From contig NW_006496119.1 of NCBI RefSeq assembly GCF_000471905.2, positions 1,048,558 through 1,112,557 on the forward strand: a stretch of DNA of 64,000 bases. The letters run 5' to 3'. Shown in pieces: positions 23,961 to 34,870 of the stretch. The DNA comes from Amborella trichopoda (lineage: Eukaryota > Streptophyta > Magnoliopsida > Amborellales > Amborellaceae). The translations under genes were made by a program, and so were the position numbers. Each line of letters begins with the position of its first letter. Position 1 is the first letter of the stretch. The notes beneath the pieces were generated by a model. The model had not been told where the DNA came from. It worked only from the letters and a program-made list of their open reading frames with translations, and ran no database searches.

Positions 23961-24785
23961 AGGATTTTAGGCAAACCTCAATAGTCAGGATCTTGACTGT
24001 TTGGAAACGGGATGTCGACTGAGGTGACAGCCGTGCGTCATCCTACCTCGTCGGTCCAAGCACCCTTTTGCGGGTTTTCACTTGAACAGGGAAAGTGGCA
24101 CCGTGAAGATAGTTTTCGCCAACTCTTATTATTTCTGGGCTCTTTTACCCATGACTTGCGGTAATGTCTACCCTTTTCATACTTTTTTACTCAAGATGTC
24201 ATTTCGGGGTTTTCACCATGCTTGGATTTTGTTTTCTACGGAACTCTCTTATTGATGGTTTCGTGACCATGCCCGTCCGTCATGTTTACTCATGGCGTTC
24301 CCTTGTCTAGGTGTACACCATGCCTGTTTTTTTTTTTTTAGAAGACATGTGTAGGGTCGTGCCTTTTAACGTGATGCAGTCAAGACGTGCACTATAGTTT
24401 AGGGATCATAGTGATGATGAATGGCAGTTTGTCGAGACCATAGTGTGAGCTTGGTGATGACTTTTGACTCACTAGAGAAGATGGCATAAAGTTACCTTGT
24501 GAAGAGTTCATGATGGCTGGATGGTGGGTGACCAATGGTGACCCACTGGCTGACGGGAAGGGTTCGCCGTTTGATGAGCATGGGTAAGACTCACTGGAGG
24601 AAAGGATGGTAATGATGGTGAAGGTGGTGCGCGTACACGAATGGGCCGGCTAGGGAAGGCGTGTGTGAAGATGCACGTAAAGGGCGTGTGTGCGCATATG
24701 TAGACTCACCGGGGAGGAAATAGAGGTGGTGTGCACACACGAACGGGTCGGTTAGGGAAGATGTGAGCGAAGATGCGCGTAAAAA

Positions 24786-25298
24786 ACATCGTGGGCTTAT
24801 TGCACTAATTTACGGAATGCTACTGATTCCACTCCTTATTCTCTGGTTTATGGGGGTGTAGCAGTTTTACCTCTCGAAATACAAATCCCTTTATTGCGAG
24901 TAACTATTCACCAGGGAATAACCGAAGATGAGAGTCTCAAGCTTCGGTATCAATAGTTGGATGCACTTGATTGAAAGAGGCTAGAGGCTCAGCAGAACCT
25001 TGAACTGAACCAAGGGAGAATGAAGAGGGCTTTCGACAAGTCTCTCAAGATCCGCCCATTCACCCTTGGTGATTTAGTCTTAGCTGTCAAGAGACCTATT
25101 ATTATGCATTTCCCTCGTAAAGGGAAGTTTGAGCCTAAGTGGGAAGGTCCCTTTACAATAAAAACGGTCTCGCCCAACGAGGCCCACATACTAGCACATT
25201 CTGATGGAGAAGAGGAGATGCCCCCTATCAACTGGCGATACCTAAAAGAAGTATTCAAAAGAAAGGGACTCAACTTGAAAACAAGCAATATAGTCTAA
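24786..25298 (+). pseudogene. family T integrase, C-terminal end (truncated)
   Basis: Frame 0 reads WAY.TN..NATDSTPYSLVYG, then AVLPLEIQIPLLRV, LNQGRMKRAFDKSLKIRP, GDLVLAVKRPI, KFEPKWEGPFTIK and MPPINWRYLKEVF before the stop at 25296-25298. This is the end of a Tat-clade integrase with its GPF/GPY-type module, which follows the catalytic core. Stops at 24954-24956 and 24972-24974 break it. The catalytic core is missing: the fragment begins abruptly after LTR 3. Downstream lies the same family's 3' non-coding DNA and LTR 4, so this is the real 3' end of a T element. Confidence 0.88.
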
Positions 25299-25990
25299 CA
25301 AAATGCTAACTTTTTTTTTTATATTGCAGTAAAAATGAGTTACAAGTTACAAGCACCCATTACTAGGGAGGTTACAAGTCTCTTGCGTCTGAGGATAAGA
25401 GGACGGTTACAAACCAAAACTTGTGCTTTTGCTCGTGCATCTAAGAGTAAGAGGACGATTTTAGTCCAAAACAAATTCTTGTCCCATGAGGAAGAAGAAA
25501 GCCCACAAAAGGAGCGATATCCTAATGGAGAAGAAGCAAAACCACTTAGATAGTTAGCTTTAATTCATCTGACGAGTTAGAGAATGGTTCGAGTCCATAA
25601 GACAAAGCAGAGCCACTCCAAGAAGGTAGCCTCAATCCATCCGACGTGTATGTCAAACATACAAGCCAGATACCTCATCTGACGTGTATGTCGAACATAC
25701 GACATAGGATCCATTTGATGTGTATATCAAACATACAAGAGGGGTTGCCTTGGCAAGGAGTTGGCCTATGACAAAAAGCATGCCCTGTTCACAGTGGATT
25801 CCCTACCACAGAACAACATGGACCTCACTATTATTCATAAGGATTTGGCTTCCAACAGGTAGCACAAGCCATGCCCCATCCTTCACCACTTTTTGCCGGC
25901 CCATGGACATCGTCGTACATAGCTCATCGCCAAACACTATGAACCCCGCACATGACGTACCGCAACATGCAAGCGTCAGTCTTTGCATTG
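25299..25990 (+). other. 3' non-coding spacer after T pol
   Basis: A T-run (25311-25320) follows the stop. An open frame at 25335-25553 (72 codons, charged, no motif) is not convincing. Three palindromic 37 bp units follow (see next entry). In copy B the antisense PMD frame lies in the equivalent interval; here nothing like it remains. Confidence 0.55.
25640..25740 (+). repeat. three ~37 bp units with a perfect stem
   Basis: Units share GACGTGTATGTCRAACATACRA. TGTATGT/ACATACA arms with a three-base loop occur at 25647-25663 and 25685-25701 (outermost pair lost in the second), and with one mismatch at 25721-25737. Confidence 0.8.
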
Positions 25991-26950
25991 TGATAAGCCA
26001 CATGTGCTGATGAGCGCCGACTGAAGCCAGCGACGGTTGCATTCTCCAAAGGCCAGCGCCGTCTGTGCTCCTAACCCTTAGCGTTGGTTTCCTTTCTTGA
26101 GGGAAAGCCCAGGTTGAGTCAGCATTCCAAACCATCAGCGCTAGTTGCCATAGCGCCTGATGCACGCCTGTTAGGGTCGGCGCTATCCCAACTGCTTGCC
26201 TTCTGAGACTCCTTGTTTTCGAAACTTAAATTTTCATACCTCCTTAATGGTCATGTGATTCCCAAGGACAACGGTTCACCTCCAACAGCTGTATGCCTCC
26301 CCCATGATGGTTCACCGCATGTAGCTGTACAACCCACCTCTCATGGCCGTTCGTCTTCCGTCGAAATTGCTCCACGCGATCGGAAACTCACTGGAAAACC
26401 TTTTCGCCTAAGTCTTTTGACCTGGACTTCACTAGAACCTCGTCGGAAGAGCTCTGCGACACCACTAACAGTATCAAAAAGTGGAGATAACCCTCGTAAA
26501 ACTCTTAAAAGTGCCTGAAAACTTTTGCAACGCCAGAAGTGGTGCCAAAAAACTTCCACAACCGCCGGGAAACCACTTAAAACCCTCAAAAAGCCCTCAA
26601 GACTTGTGAAAATACTGACTGATGTGTTTCCCACCTCTTTCAGAAAGAAAAATGATAGCCGGAGCCTCCTCTGCCTCCCGAAAAGATTCCCGGAAAGCTC
26701 TCCTTTTCCTGCTACTTTCTCTGTAAACTCACCAAATTCTTAACGAAGCTTGTTCAACAAAGGTCTTCTCTACAGGACCCTTGATCGGAAGCCTGCTGCC
26801 TGCCAAAGAACTTTCCTACAGGGACTGTTGCTGAAGTCCCACTGCTTACTAAAAACTACAAACGAGCGCTCTCTCTTCACAATTAAAGAAAACTCTTGCT
26901 TAAGTTTTTACCCTTCGTGAAAAATAAGGGAAAATGGGGTTTTACCCCCT

Positions 26951-26956
26951 TTTATA
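26951..26956 (-). promoter_or_regulatory. candidate antisense TATA box in LTR 4
   Basis: Minus strand TATAAAAGGGGGTAAAACCCC. The same layout stands in LTR 5 at about 50352-50373 (ACATAAGGGGGGTAAGACCCC). It points away from the LTR body, towards where the antisense PMD frame lies in copy B. Promoter activity is inferred. Confidence 0.4.
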
Positions 26957-27029
26957 AACTACAGTGCCCTCGAATGCCCTCACAAATTGCGAAGTCTAGT
27001 TGCGTCCAAGGGAAGCCAAGCGACAACAT

Positions 27030-27550
27030 GTCGGGTCGTGTTCTACACAATGCCAGAGGTAACTCTCATCGATCCATTCAGCACCAGGTGAATTTCAAAA
27101 ACAACCCTAGCGCCAGTTCACGTAGCGTCGGGCGTGTTTCCAAATCCATCCCCAGCAATGGTTGACACAACGCCAGGTGAATTTACAACGTCGGGCGTGA
27201 ATTTGCAATGCCGGTTGTTTTACACAATGCCCGAGGTAACTCTCATCGATCCATTCAGCACCAGGTGAATTTCCAAAAGAACCCTAGCGCCAGTTGACGT
27301 AGCGTCGGGCGTGTTTCCAAATCCATCCCCAGCAATGGTTGACACAACGCTGGGTGAATTTGCAAACGACCCTAGTACAAGTTGACTTAGCACCGGGTGT
27401 GTTTCCAAATACAACCTTAGTCCTAGTTGACTTAGCACCGGGTGTGTCTTCGAAACGACCCTAGCGACGATTAACTTAGTGCCAGTTGACTTCAGATAAT
27501 ATCACGAGTCTTCACAATGCCAGCTGAATAGCGCCGATCATGTTAGAACT
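27030..27550 (+). repeat. GCGCCGGTTG-type array with a 187 bp duplication
   Basis: Irregular units with cores such as CTAGCGCCAGTTGAC and AGCGTCGGGCGTGTTTCC. Two near-identical stretches begin at 27046 and 27233 (offset 187 bp, only a few differences over ~130 bp), showing a recent duplication. A counterpart is at 50480-50720 in LTR 5. Confidence 0.8.
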
Positions 27551-28019
27551 CAGTGTCGGTTGTGTTGTGAGAGCTCAGGCTGTATTTCAAGCAGTGTATG
27601 TCCTACCACTATCCCTAGTGGACTTGCACCCAGGTCGTCACATCTAAACTGTGACCTCCCCAATGGAGTCATGAGTTGTCCCTCATCCGCCACTAGGAGC
27701 CACACCCATATTGCAGCCCATCGACCTCAATGAAGTTAGGGTCATTCTCACCTCCCCAATACCCAGTGGGTCAGCTTCACACTAATCTACCTTATCCCCA
27801 AGGAGTCTGGTTACTGGTCATAAAGTCTCATCCTTCACCCTAGAGAGTGCCTTACCCTCTTAAAAACCATAGCAAGGTCCACTTCTATTGGACATCTTTC
27901 ATTAGGTCACCATTTCCACCTGAGCCCTCAGTTTGTGAATGATCTTGGCCATGTTATCCCTAAGGAGTCAGATTACCATCCGCAGGCCTATTCCCCGTGG
28001 AGCTCCACCTACATGGAAA

Positions 28020-28560
28020 TCCACCCAATGGTCTGTGTTGCATGACCCTAAACTACACAGCCCTGATCTAGACGCACGACCCTAAACTCTGCGGTCCAAA
28101 CTATACGACCTTAAATTGTAGCAGAGGCCTAGTTGCACGACCTTAAACTGCATGGTCCTAGTTGTATGACATTAAACTGCATAACTATGGTCCTAGCTGT
28201 GTAACCTTAAACTGCATAACCACGGTCCGAACTATATGACCTTAAAACTGTAGCAGAGGTCTAGTTGCATGACCTTAAACTGCATGGTCCAAACTATATG
28301 ACCGTAAACCATAGTCTACGTCCCGGTTGCATGACGTTAAACTGGACAACACCATGGTTTGATCTATATGACTTTTAACTATAGCATAGGTCAATTTGCA
28401 CGACCTTAAACTGCATGGTCCTAGCTGTATGACTTTAAAAATGCATAACCACGGTCCAACTATATGACCATAAAACCATAGTGCACGTCCTTGCCACATG
28501 ACGATAAACTGCTTTGCCCAAGTCCTGGAGGCATGACCATAAACTCGTCCCCACATACGT
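28020..28560 (+). repeat. ~30-40 bp minisatellite (ATGACCTTAAACTGCA)
   Basis: Some 15 degenerate units of TGCATGACCTTAAACTGCATGG alternating with CTATATGACC.TAAA. LTR 5 has only a short remnant (51040-51120), so the array has grown in LTR 4 or shrunk in LTR 5. Confidence 0.8.
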
Positions 28561-29359
28561 GAACATGCTTATATGTGAACTTTCATGCACGCCATTCCTA
28601 ACCTACCTTTTAGTGTGCACACATCACCTTCATTACCTCCCCATGAGTTCATCACCCTACATCATCTCGCAGTGAGTGTCACTCATGCTCACAAAATGGT
28701 GAACCATCCCATCATCCATACTCATTGTAAGTTAGTGGCTCACCATCGTCCACTCACCTTTCATACATCACCCATCTCTCATGGGTAGCCTCAAGCCATC
28801 TCCCCAAGTGAGCCAAACCACCACCATACTCATTTTGTGACCTTCATAGACTTCCATCCATCACTATTACGATCCAACTGTATGACCTTCAACCATAGCG
28901 CGCATCCAGGCCGCATGATGTTAAACTATTTTGCATGGGTCTCGGAGGCATGACCTTACACACGCCCTCACAAAACAAAAAACGAAATAACAGGCATGGT
29001 GTATACCTGAACAAGGGAATGCTATGAGTAAAAATGACGGACAAGGATGGTCACGAAACCAGGAGTAAAAGAGTTCCGTGAATAAAAACAAGGCACAGTG
29101 AAAACCTGAAAAGGCATCCTGTATAAAAAAAGACAAAAAGGGTGGACATGCTCGAAAGATCATGGGTAAAAAAGCCCCAAAATAAAAAAAAAGAAGTTGG
29201 TGAAAACCGTCTCTACTGTGCCGTTTCCCAAGTTCAAGAAAAAATCCACAAAGGATGTTTGGACCAATAAACAGGTTGATGCAACATTCGCTTCCACAGG
29301 TGACTTCAGCCAGCACTCCCTTCATCGTCAAGATGTCCAACGGGGTGTAGACATTAAAA

Positions 29360-29925
29360 TCTTTAGTCCTGGGTGAGCAAGTACCCAGTCGACATCCTTC
29401 TCCAGTCCTGGGTGAATCCGTACCCAAGTCCACATCCTTCTTCAGTCCTGGGTGAACAGATAGCTTAGTCGACGTCCTTCTCCAGTCTTGGGTGAACAGG
29501 TAGCCCTGTCGACATCCTTCTTTAGTCCTGGATAAATAGTTAGCCCAGTCGACATCCTTCACCAGTCCTGGGTGAATAGGTAGCCCAGTCAACATCCTTC
29601 TCCAGTCCTAGGAGAACAGGCAACCCAATCGACAACCTTCTTCAGTCCTGGGTGAACAGGCAGCCCAGTCGACATCCTACTTCGTTCCTAGGTTAATTGG
29701 TAGCCTAGTCGACCTCCTTCTTCTTTCTTGGGTGAATTGGTATCCCAGTCAACATCCTTATTCAGTCCTAAGTGAATAGGTAGCTCAGTCAACGTCCTTC
29801 TCCAGTCTTGGGAGAACAGGTAGCCCAGTCGACATCCTTCTTCAGTCTTGGGTGAACAGGTAGCCCAGTCGACATCCTTCTTCAAGGCTGGGTGACAATG
29901 TAGCCCAGTCATTATCCTTCTTCAA
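29360..29925 (+). repeat. 40 bp tandem repeat, about 14 units
   Basis: Unit TTCAGTCCTGGGTGAACAGG followed by TAGCCCAGTCGACATCC. Unit starts at 29401, 29441 and 29481 show an exact 40 bp step. Units differ by a few bases. Nothing similar is present at the matching place in LTR 5. Confidence 0.92.
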
Positions 29926-30720
29926 GGACCTTCTCCCCATGCATGGAGTATGCATGCCTCTCCTTCTCTTATAGACCTCCTCCCCATGCATGTAGTATGC
30001 ATTCCTTCTCCTTCTCTTATAGACCTCCTCCCCTTGCATGAAGTATGCATGCCTTCTCCTTCTCTTATAGACCTCTTCCCCATGTGTGGAGTATGCATTC
30101 CTTCTCCTTCTCTTATAGAACTCCTCCACATGAATGGAGTATGCATGCCTTTCTTCTCTTATAGACCTCCTCCCCATTCATGGAGTATGAATGCCTTCTC
30201 CTTCTCTTATAGACGTCCTCCCATGCATGGAGTATGCATGCCTTCTTCTTCTCCTATAGACGTCTTCAGCATGCATGGAGTATGCATGCCTTCNNNNNNN
30301 NNNNNNNNNNNNNNNNNNNNNNNNNNNNNNNNNNNNNNNNNNNNNNNNNNNNNNNNNNNNNNNNNNNNNNNNNNNNNNNNNNNNNNNNNNNNNNNNNNNN
30401 NNNNNNNNNNNNNNNNNNNNNNNNNNNNNNNNNNNNNNNNNNNNNNNNNNNNNNNNNNNNNNNNNNNNNNNNNNNNNNNNNNNNNNNNNNNNNNNNNNNN
30501 NNNNNNNNNNNNNNNNNNNTTGACCTCCTCCCCTTGCATGGAGTATGCATGCCTTCTTCTTCTCTTATAGACCTCCTCCCCATGCATGGAGTATGCATGC
30601 CTTCTTCTTCTCTTATATACCTTCTCCCCATGCATGGATTATACATGCCTTCTCCTTCTCTTATGGAATGTCTCCCCATGCATGAAATGTGCATAACCTC
30701 TCTTTCTTCTATTGACCCCT
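29926..30720 (+). repeat. 48 bp tandem repeat, interrupted by the gap
   Basis: Unit ATAGACCTCCTCCCCATGCATG followed by a GAGTATGCATGCC part and a CTTCTCCTTCTCTT part. Starts at 29971 and 30019 give 48 bp. Each unit has two ATGCAT palindromes. Because 48 is a multiple of 3 the array stays open in several frames on both strands; these are not genes. Roughly 10 units are visible outside the gap. Confidence 0.92.
30294..30519. other. assembly gap (226 N)
   Basis: Run of N inside the 48 bp array. Array identity on both sides suggests the assembler could not size it; the true array may be longer or shorter. Confidence 0.99.
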
Positions 30721-32462
30721 CTCTCCATGAGGTTAGGTGACAAAGTAGCTCATTCAGCATCCTTCCAAGGTAGACACTGACAAAGCAAGAGCATAACCTG
30801 TTAGAGACTTCAGCTCGCCTAGCCTACAGTGCCAGATCTTTGGGATCGGCTAATAGAATCTGCCCCCGACTGGACTCAGTAGATGAGACCAATAGTGGTA
30901 CCCTGATCGTCAAAAGTAAACCTATTGTAACAGAAAAAAAAAAACCGTAAAAAAAGTCTCTTCTTCCCCTGAAGTCTCTATAGATGGACCCGCTAACAAT
31001 GGATCCCTATGTTTGAGCAGCCTAGTTATACCATTACGTGAATCTCCTCGACGTTCACGTGGTCCTATGGCTAGGAAGGAAAAAAGTAAAAGCCGAAGGA
31101 AACTTTCTAAAGGACTATCCTTCTCGCTTCTCTTGAAGTAAAACATTTAGTGGGGTAAGCTATTTGAACATATTTTTCATCATATTGGTCCCTGGTAGGG
31201 AGCAGGTCAATAAAGCCTACAAAACAATGGAATGTTCCTGACAGTCTCGGAATGTCCTTATAATTTCTCAAGATCATCATTAGCACTTCAAATGACCACC
31301 TGCCAAGTTTCATCACTATCAGATATGTTTAAGGCAGTGAACACAAAGAAGCAGTTTTCAAAAAATTGGCCTCTAGCACTCTAAATCTGACCATACAACT
31401 GGAGCTACATTTTTGGTGTCTCAAATCACTGTGAGACCACCGCCATTGGATTTGGCTTTGTCAAAAACCCTCATGGGACAAGTTTTGGCTTGATCAGACA
31501 CTCTAAGACAAAGATATGAGCAAAACATTAAAACAAGAGAGGCCGCGCACTATTCCCGTTTGGCCTCACTGCACCAAAACACCATTAAAGGTGGTTGTTT
31601 TTACAGTCACAGGCAGTCACTTTTGAGGCCCGTAACTCACTTGTTTCAAGTCGGATCGCTCCCAAATTTGGTGAGCGTATTCGTCTCATCAAGACGAACA
31701 ATTTAATATATGGCATGCCCCAAGACGATATCCGAGCAGAGAGAAAAGCTAGAGAGAAGTTGCCTTTCCGTGAACAAGTTGTAGAAACTTTAGCCTCGAC
31801 ACGCCTCGCTCTTGAACCAAATCATGATGCTCACACAACGGATCGACGCAAAACCAAATTTCATTGTGTGCATAAGGTTCGGGGCTATCATTGAACCGAA
31901 CCACGTACATGATGGACGGTTAGCTTTCATGCATGACTCCGATGAATTTACTGAAATTTCGGCGGCCGGATTCTAAATTCTGGCCAAAACTCAAAAGTTG
32001 CGAAATCTTCGTTCGGGCCCCAAATCGCGTTATGATTGTTGTCACGCAATCATGATGACATTCTTAGTGCACTAAGATGAAGAAATTATAGACAAATTAA
32101 GGAAAGTATGCACTATCAATCTGAAGTTTTCAAGATTCAAAAAAATTTCAAGTCTCGTGATCATGACTCATAATCATGATTCATGGCTCGAAGTTGCTAT
32201 CAAAACGATCACCATGTCAAGCCCTATAAGAAAACAATAATCTTTCGATCAAACGGGCATCAGAACAACCTAGGGCCAGCCACGAAAGATCACACAAGTT
32301 CTCAGGCAGCCACAGGGACTATTCTGGAATTCTACACATTGTTAAGCAGGGGCAAAACAATCATTTTGCACGCATTTATAGAATTTCATTTAATTCAATT
32401 AAATCTTAATTTTCAGCCATTAGGTTTAATTTTGATCAATCCACCCATGTTTGGGCACAACT
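30721..32462 (+). other. inner U3 of LTR 4
   Basis: No gene. Conserved blocks shared with LTR 5 and partly LTR 2: CAGATCTTTGGGATCGGCTA (30830), AGCAGGTCAATAAAGCCTAC (31200), and TCATGGCTCGAAGTTG with a CTATAAGAAAACAATAAT part (32180-32245). The latter recurs in LTR 2 (14305), LTR 5 (53230) and LTR 6 (62030). Confidence 0.7.
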
Positions 32463-32469
32463 CTATATA
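32463..32469 (+). promoter_or_regulatory. TATA box of LTR 4
   Basis: TATATAAATAGG, the best-preserved TATA among the T LTRs, preceded by CCACCCATGTTTGGGC and followed ~80 bp later by CAATAAAAT. Confidence 0.7.
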
Positions 32470-32812
32470 AATAGGCACTGCCTCATTGTAAAAAGGCAGA
32501 CCCCTCACCACATCTCGGTCTTGAGTGGATTCTTTCAAGATTCAATAAAATTTCGATGCCTTGCTTGAGCCTGTGAGTACGTCTCGGAGGGAGAGAGAGG
32601 AGAGAGAGGAAATGGGCCGGTACCCTTCGAGCAGACAACTTTCTCTCTTTTCTCTCTCTCTTTCTCTCTTCTCTCTTCTCTCTTTCTCACTTCTCTATTT
32701 CTCTCTCTTCTCTCTTTCTATTTCTCTCTCTTCTCTTTTCCTCTCTTCTCTCTTTCTCTTCTCTCTCTTTCTTTCCCCTCTCTCTCTTTCTCTCCCTTCT
32801 CTTCCTCCGCAA

Positions 32813-33490
32813 CTGATGAGACCTAGTGTCGGTTGGCTTTCTCTCTCTTCTTCTGTCAACTTGCGAGACCTAGTATCGGTCGACATTCTCTCTTCTTTTG
32901 TCAATTGACGAGACCAAGCGTCAGTTGGCTTTCTCTCTCTTTTTTTTGTCAACTGACGTGACCTAGTGCCGATTGGCTTTCCTTCTCTTCTTCTGCTAAC
33001 TGGCCAGACTTAGCGTTGGTTTGTCTTCTCTCTCTTCGTCTATCAGTCGACAAGACGTAGCGCCAGTTGGTTTCCTCTCTCTTCCTCTGTCAGTCAGCAA
33101 GACTTAGCACCAGTTGATATTCTCGCTCTACGTCTAACAGTCGGTGAGATTTAGCGCCAGTTGATTTTATCACTCTTTATCTATCAATCGATGAGGCTTG
33201 ATGTCGGATGGTTTTCTCTCTCTTCTTCTACTAGTCGGTGAGGCCTAGCACCGGTTATCTTTTCTCCCTCTACCAATCAGCGAGACCTAGCACTGGTTGG
33301 TCTTATCTCTCTTCTTCATTCAATCGGCAAGACCTAGCGCCAACTGGTTTTCCCTCTCTTCTTCTGTCAATTGGCGAGACTAAGCACCAGCTGTCTCCGT
33401 TCCTCTCTTCTCATCTGACACAGTCGGTGAAGCCTAGCGCTAACTGCTTCCTCTCTCTCCCATCTCCTGAAACAGTTTGTGCTGTTTAGC
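32813..33490 (+). repeat. tandem hairpin array in LTR 4
   Basis: About 14 units of 46-60 bp, mostly 47-48, following a CT tract (32637-32812). Dyad of the form CAACTGACG - AGACCTAG - CGTCAGTTGG. Example: CAATTGACG (32902-32910) with CGTCAGTTG (32919-32927), fully paired with one G-T wobble. Arm sequence differs from LTR 2, with the same overall plan. The last units (33418-33500) resemble the LTR 2 and LTR 5 type. Confidence 0.82.
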
Positions 33491-34194
33491 GTCGACTTCA
33501 TCTCCTCTTCCTTCTTCTCTCTCCTTCCATCTATCCCCTTCTTCTCTTTAATCATTCCCCTGCTGCTCACTCGTTTGCCCAAGGATTGAGGTTAGCATCT
33601 CAAGATAGTCCTGTCGTCTAGCTCTAATGTTGTTGCATAAGGTTCGCTTGGCCCGCTTTACTGCCACGACAGACCGACCATCATGCCTAGCTAGTTGATA
33701 TCGGCAACAATGTCTAGTAGTGATCTGGTGAGCTAGTCTCAGTTATAGAGCCCGTTTCGCCACCTTGTTATGTCAATTATCCGCTAGCCTAGTCATCACT
33801 TTGATCCTCTTGCTTGGTCGAATTCTTCTCTCCCCCCGTCTTTCTTTCTTCTTCTTGTTTGTCACCCACCTGTCCTGTAACCATTGCCATATATGTTTGT
33901 GATATCAGAAAAGCAGACAATAAGAAGAATACGAGCCAAGGGAGGTGATTTTGAACCAGTTTTATTACTGGGGGCTCTCTTCATGATCTAAGAGGGCGCT
34001 GATGCGAGTCCGCCCAAGTAAGTCCCGAACCCACCTTTTATTTTCCTCTCTCACTGGTTGGTAACACCTGCTCCCGTTTTGGAACGTTTCCTGAGAGAGC
34101 GATCTCAGGAATGTCTTAGGTCTTCCCTGCAACCTGAGATGCGAGCTACCCTATCCCTCATAGATCTAGAGGGCGAGATCGAGGCACCTAACCA

Positions 34195-34870
34195 GGTAGA
34201 CCTAGCCTGACTCTAAGGGCAAGACTTAACTGAGACCTAGGCTAAGACTAGACTGGAGTCTAGGTTTGCTAGAATCAATGGGTTTTGATTTAGACTCTGA
34301 ACTAGGGTAAGACTAATCGAGCTCTAGAGGCAACTCTAAGCTTAGACCTATGCCTGAACCTAGACTGAGATCTAGACTAGATGGGTACGAACCTCGGCTC
34401 GGACCAATAGTAGGTTTAGGTTCGGACCTGAGTGTGAGCCTGATTCCGACCTAGATTGAGCAAGGTGCAAGCCTGGTCTTGGACGAAGAAGGTGAATCTT
34501 CGACCGCGTGTGGACCCGGACTGAATCAAAGTTGGTTTAGGCACAAGCCCCTAGGCTTAGACAAAGAAGGGCCTAGGTTTGGACTAAGGTGGAACCTGGT
34601 TCAGACTTGGACAAAGCTTAGTATAAGCCTGAAGTTGGACGCAGAGAGTTTTGATGATCAGACCTGGTATGAACCCGGACTGGATCAAAGATGAGCCAAG
34701 AACGAGCCTATGGCTCGAACCAAATGGGGACTTAGATTTGGACTAAGGTGTGAAGCTGGTTCGAACTTGGGTTAGATTGGGTACAAGCCTGGACTTGGAC
34801 CCAGACGATTCAGCTCAGACCAAAAGGGGGTCTGGACTGTGATCTAAGATTTACCAATAGAAATAAGTAA
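34195..34870 (+). repeat. degenerate minisatellite (GACCTGGG/GGACTAAG words)
   Basis: Begins right after the LTR 4 terminus. Irregular units around CTAGGTTTGGACTAAGG..GAACCTGGTTC.GACTTGG. No coding signal. It would be the flank into which the T element inserted, or a neighbouring repeat. Confidence 0.65.

Larger units (their letters stand above)
20994..24785 (-). mobile_element. family T LTR 3 (minus)
   Basis: Starts at 20994 with TGGTTAGGTGCCTCGATC, the inverse of the T LTR terminus, exactly where the Tekay RT breaks off. Rightwards: U5 (21000-21400), short arrays with GGTGATGGGTATTGCC-like units (21640-21960), GA-rich DNA (22070-22170), TATA at 22332, U3 (22340-23560), a 44-48 bp array (23660-23960), and outer U3 that is the inverse of 28980-29230 in LTR 4. 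It holds a ~102 bp direct repeat near 24623 and 24725. The outer end is cut by the integrase fragment at 24786. Confidence 0.78.
25991..34194 (+). mobile_element. family T LTR 4 (plus), very long
   Basis: Co-linear with LTR 5 from the 26000-26200/49495-49700 AGCGCCG arrays, through 26230-26960/49800-50380, 28860-29230/51030-51410, 30790-30900/51710-51830, 31190-32340/52240-53380, to U5. The terminus CACCTAACCA is at 34185-34194. TATA is at 32463. Tandem arrays (27030-27550, 28020-28560, 29360-29925, 29926-30720, 32813-33490) make it about 8 kb against ~5.2 kb for LTR 5. No primer site follows, so with the pol end at 25298 it is a 3' LTR. The left limit is an estimate. Confidence 0.7.

Noticed and set aside
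28921-29595. Hydrophobic 224-codon antisense frame, partly matched in LTR 5 (51170-51409) and LTR 3
   Set aside because: Matches because the DNA is homologous; built from TTTACTCATGAC-like short repeats, broken in the other copies, no consistent start.
29360-30720. CRISPR-like regular repeats
   Set aside because: Units are contiguous without unique spacers, there are no cas genes, and the setting is a plant LTR.
29842-30760. Overlapping open frames on both strands around the gap
   Set aside because: A 48 bp array keeps any frame open; the long frames also run through N.
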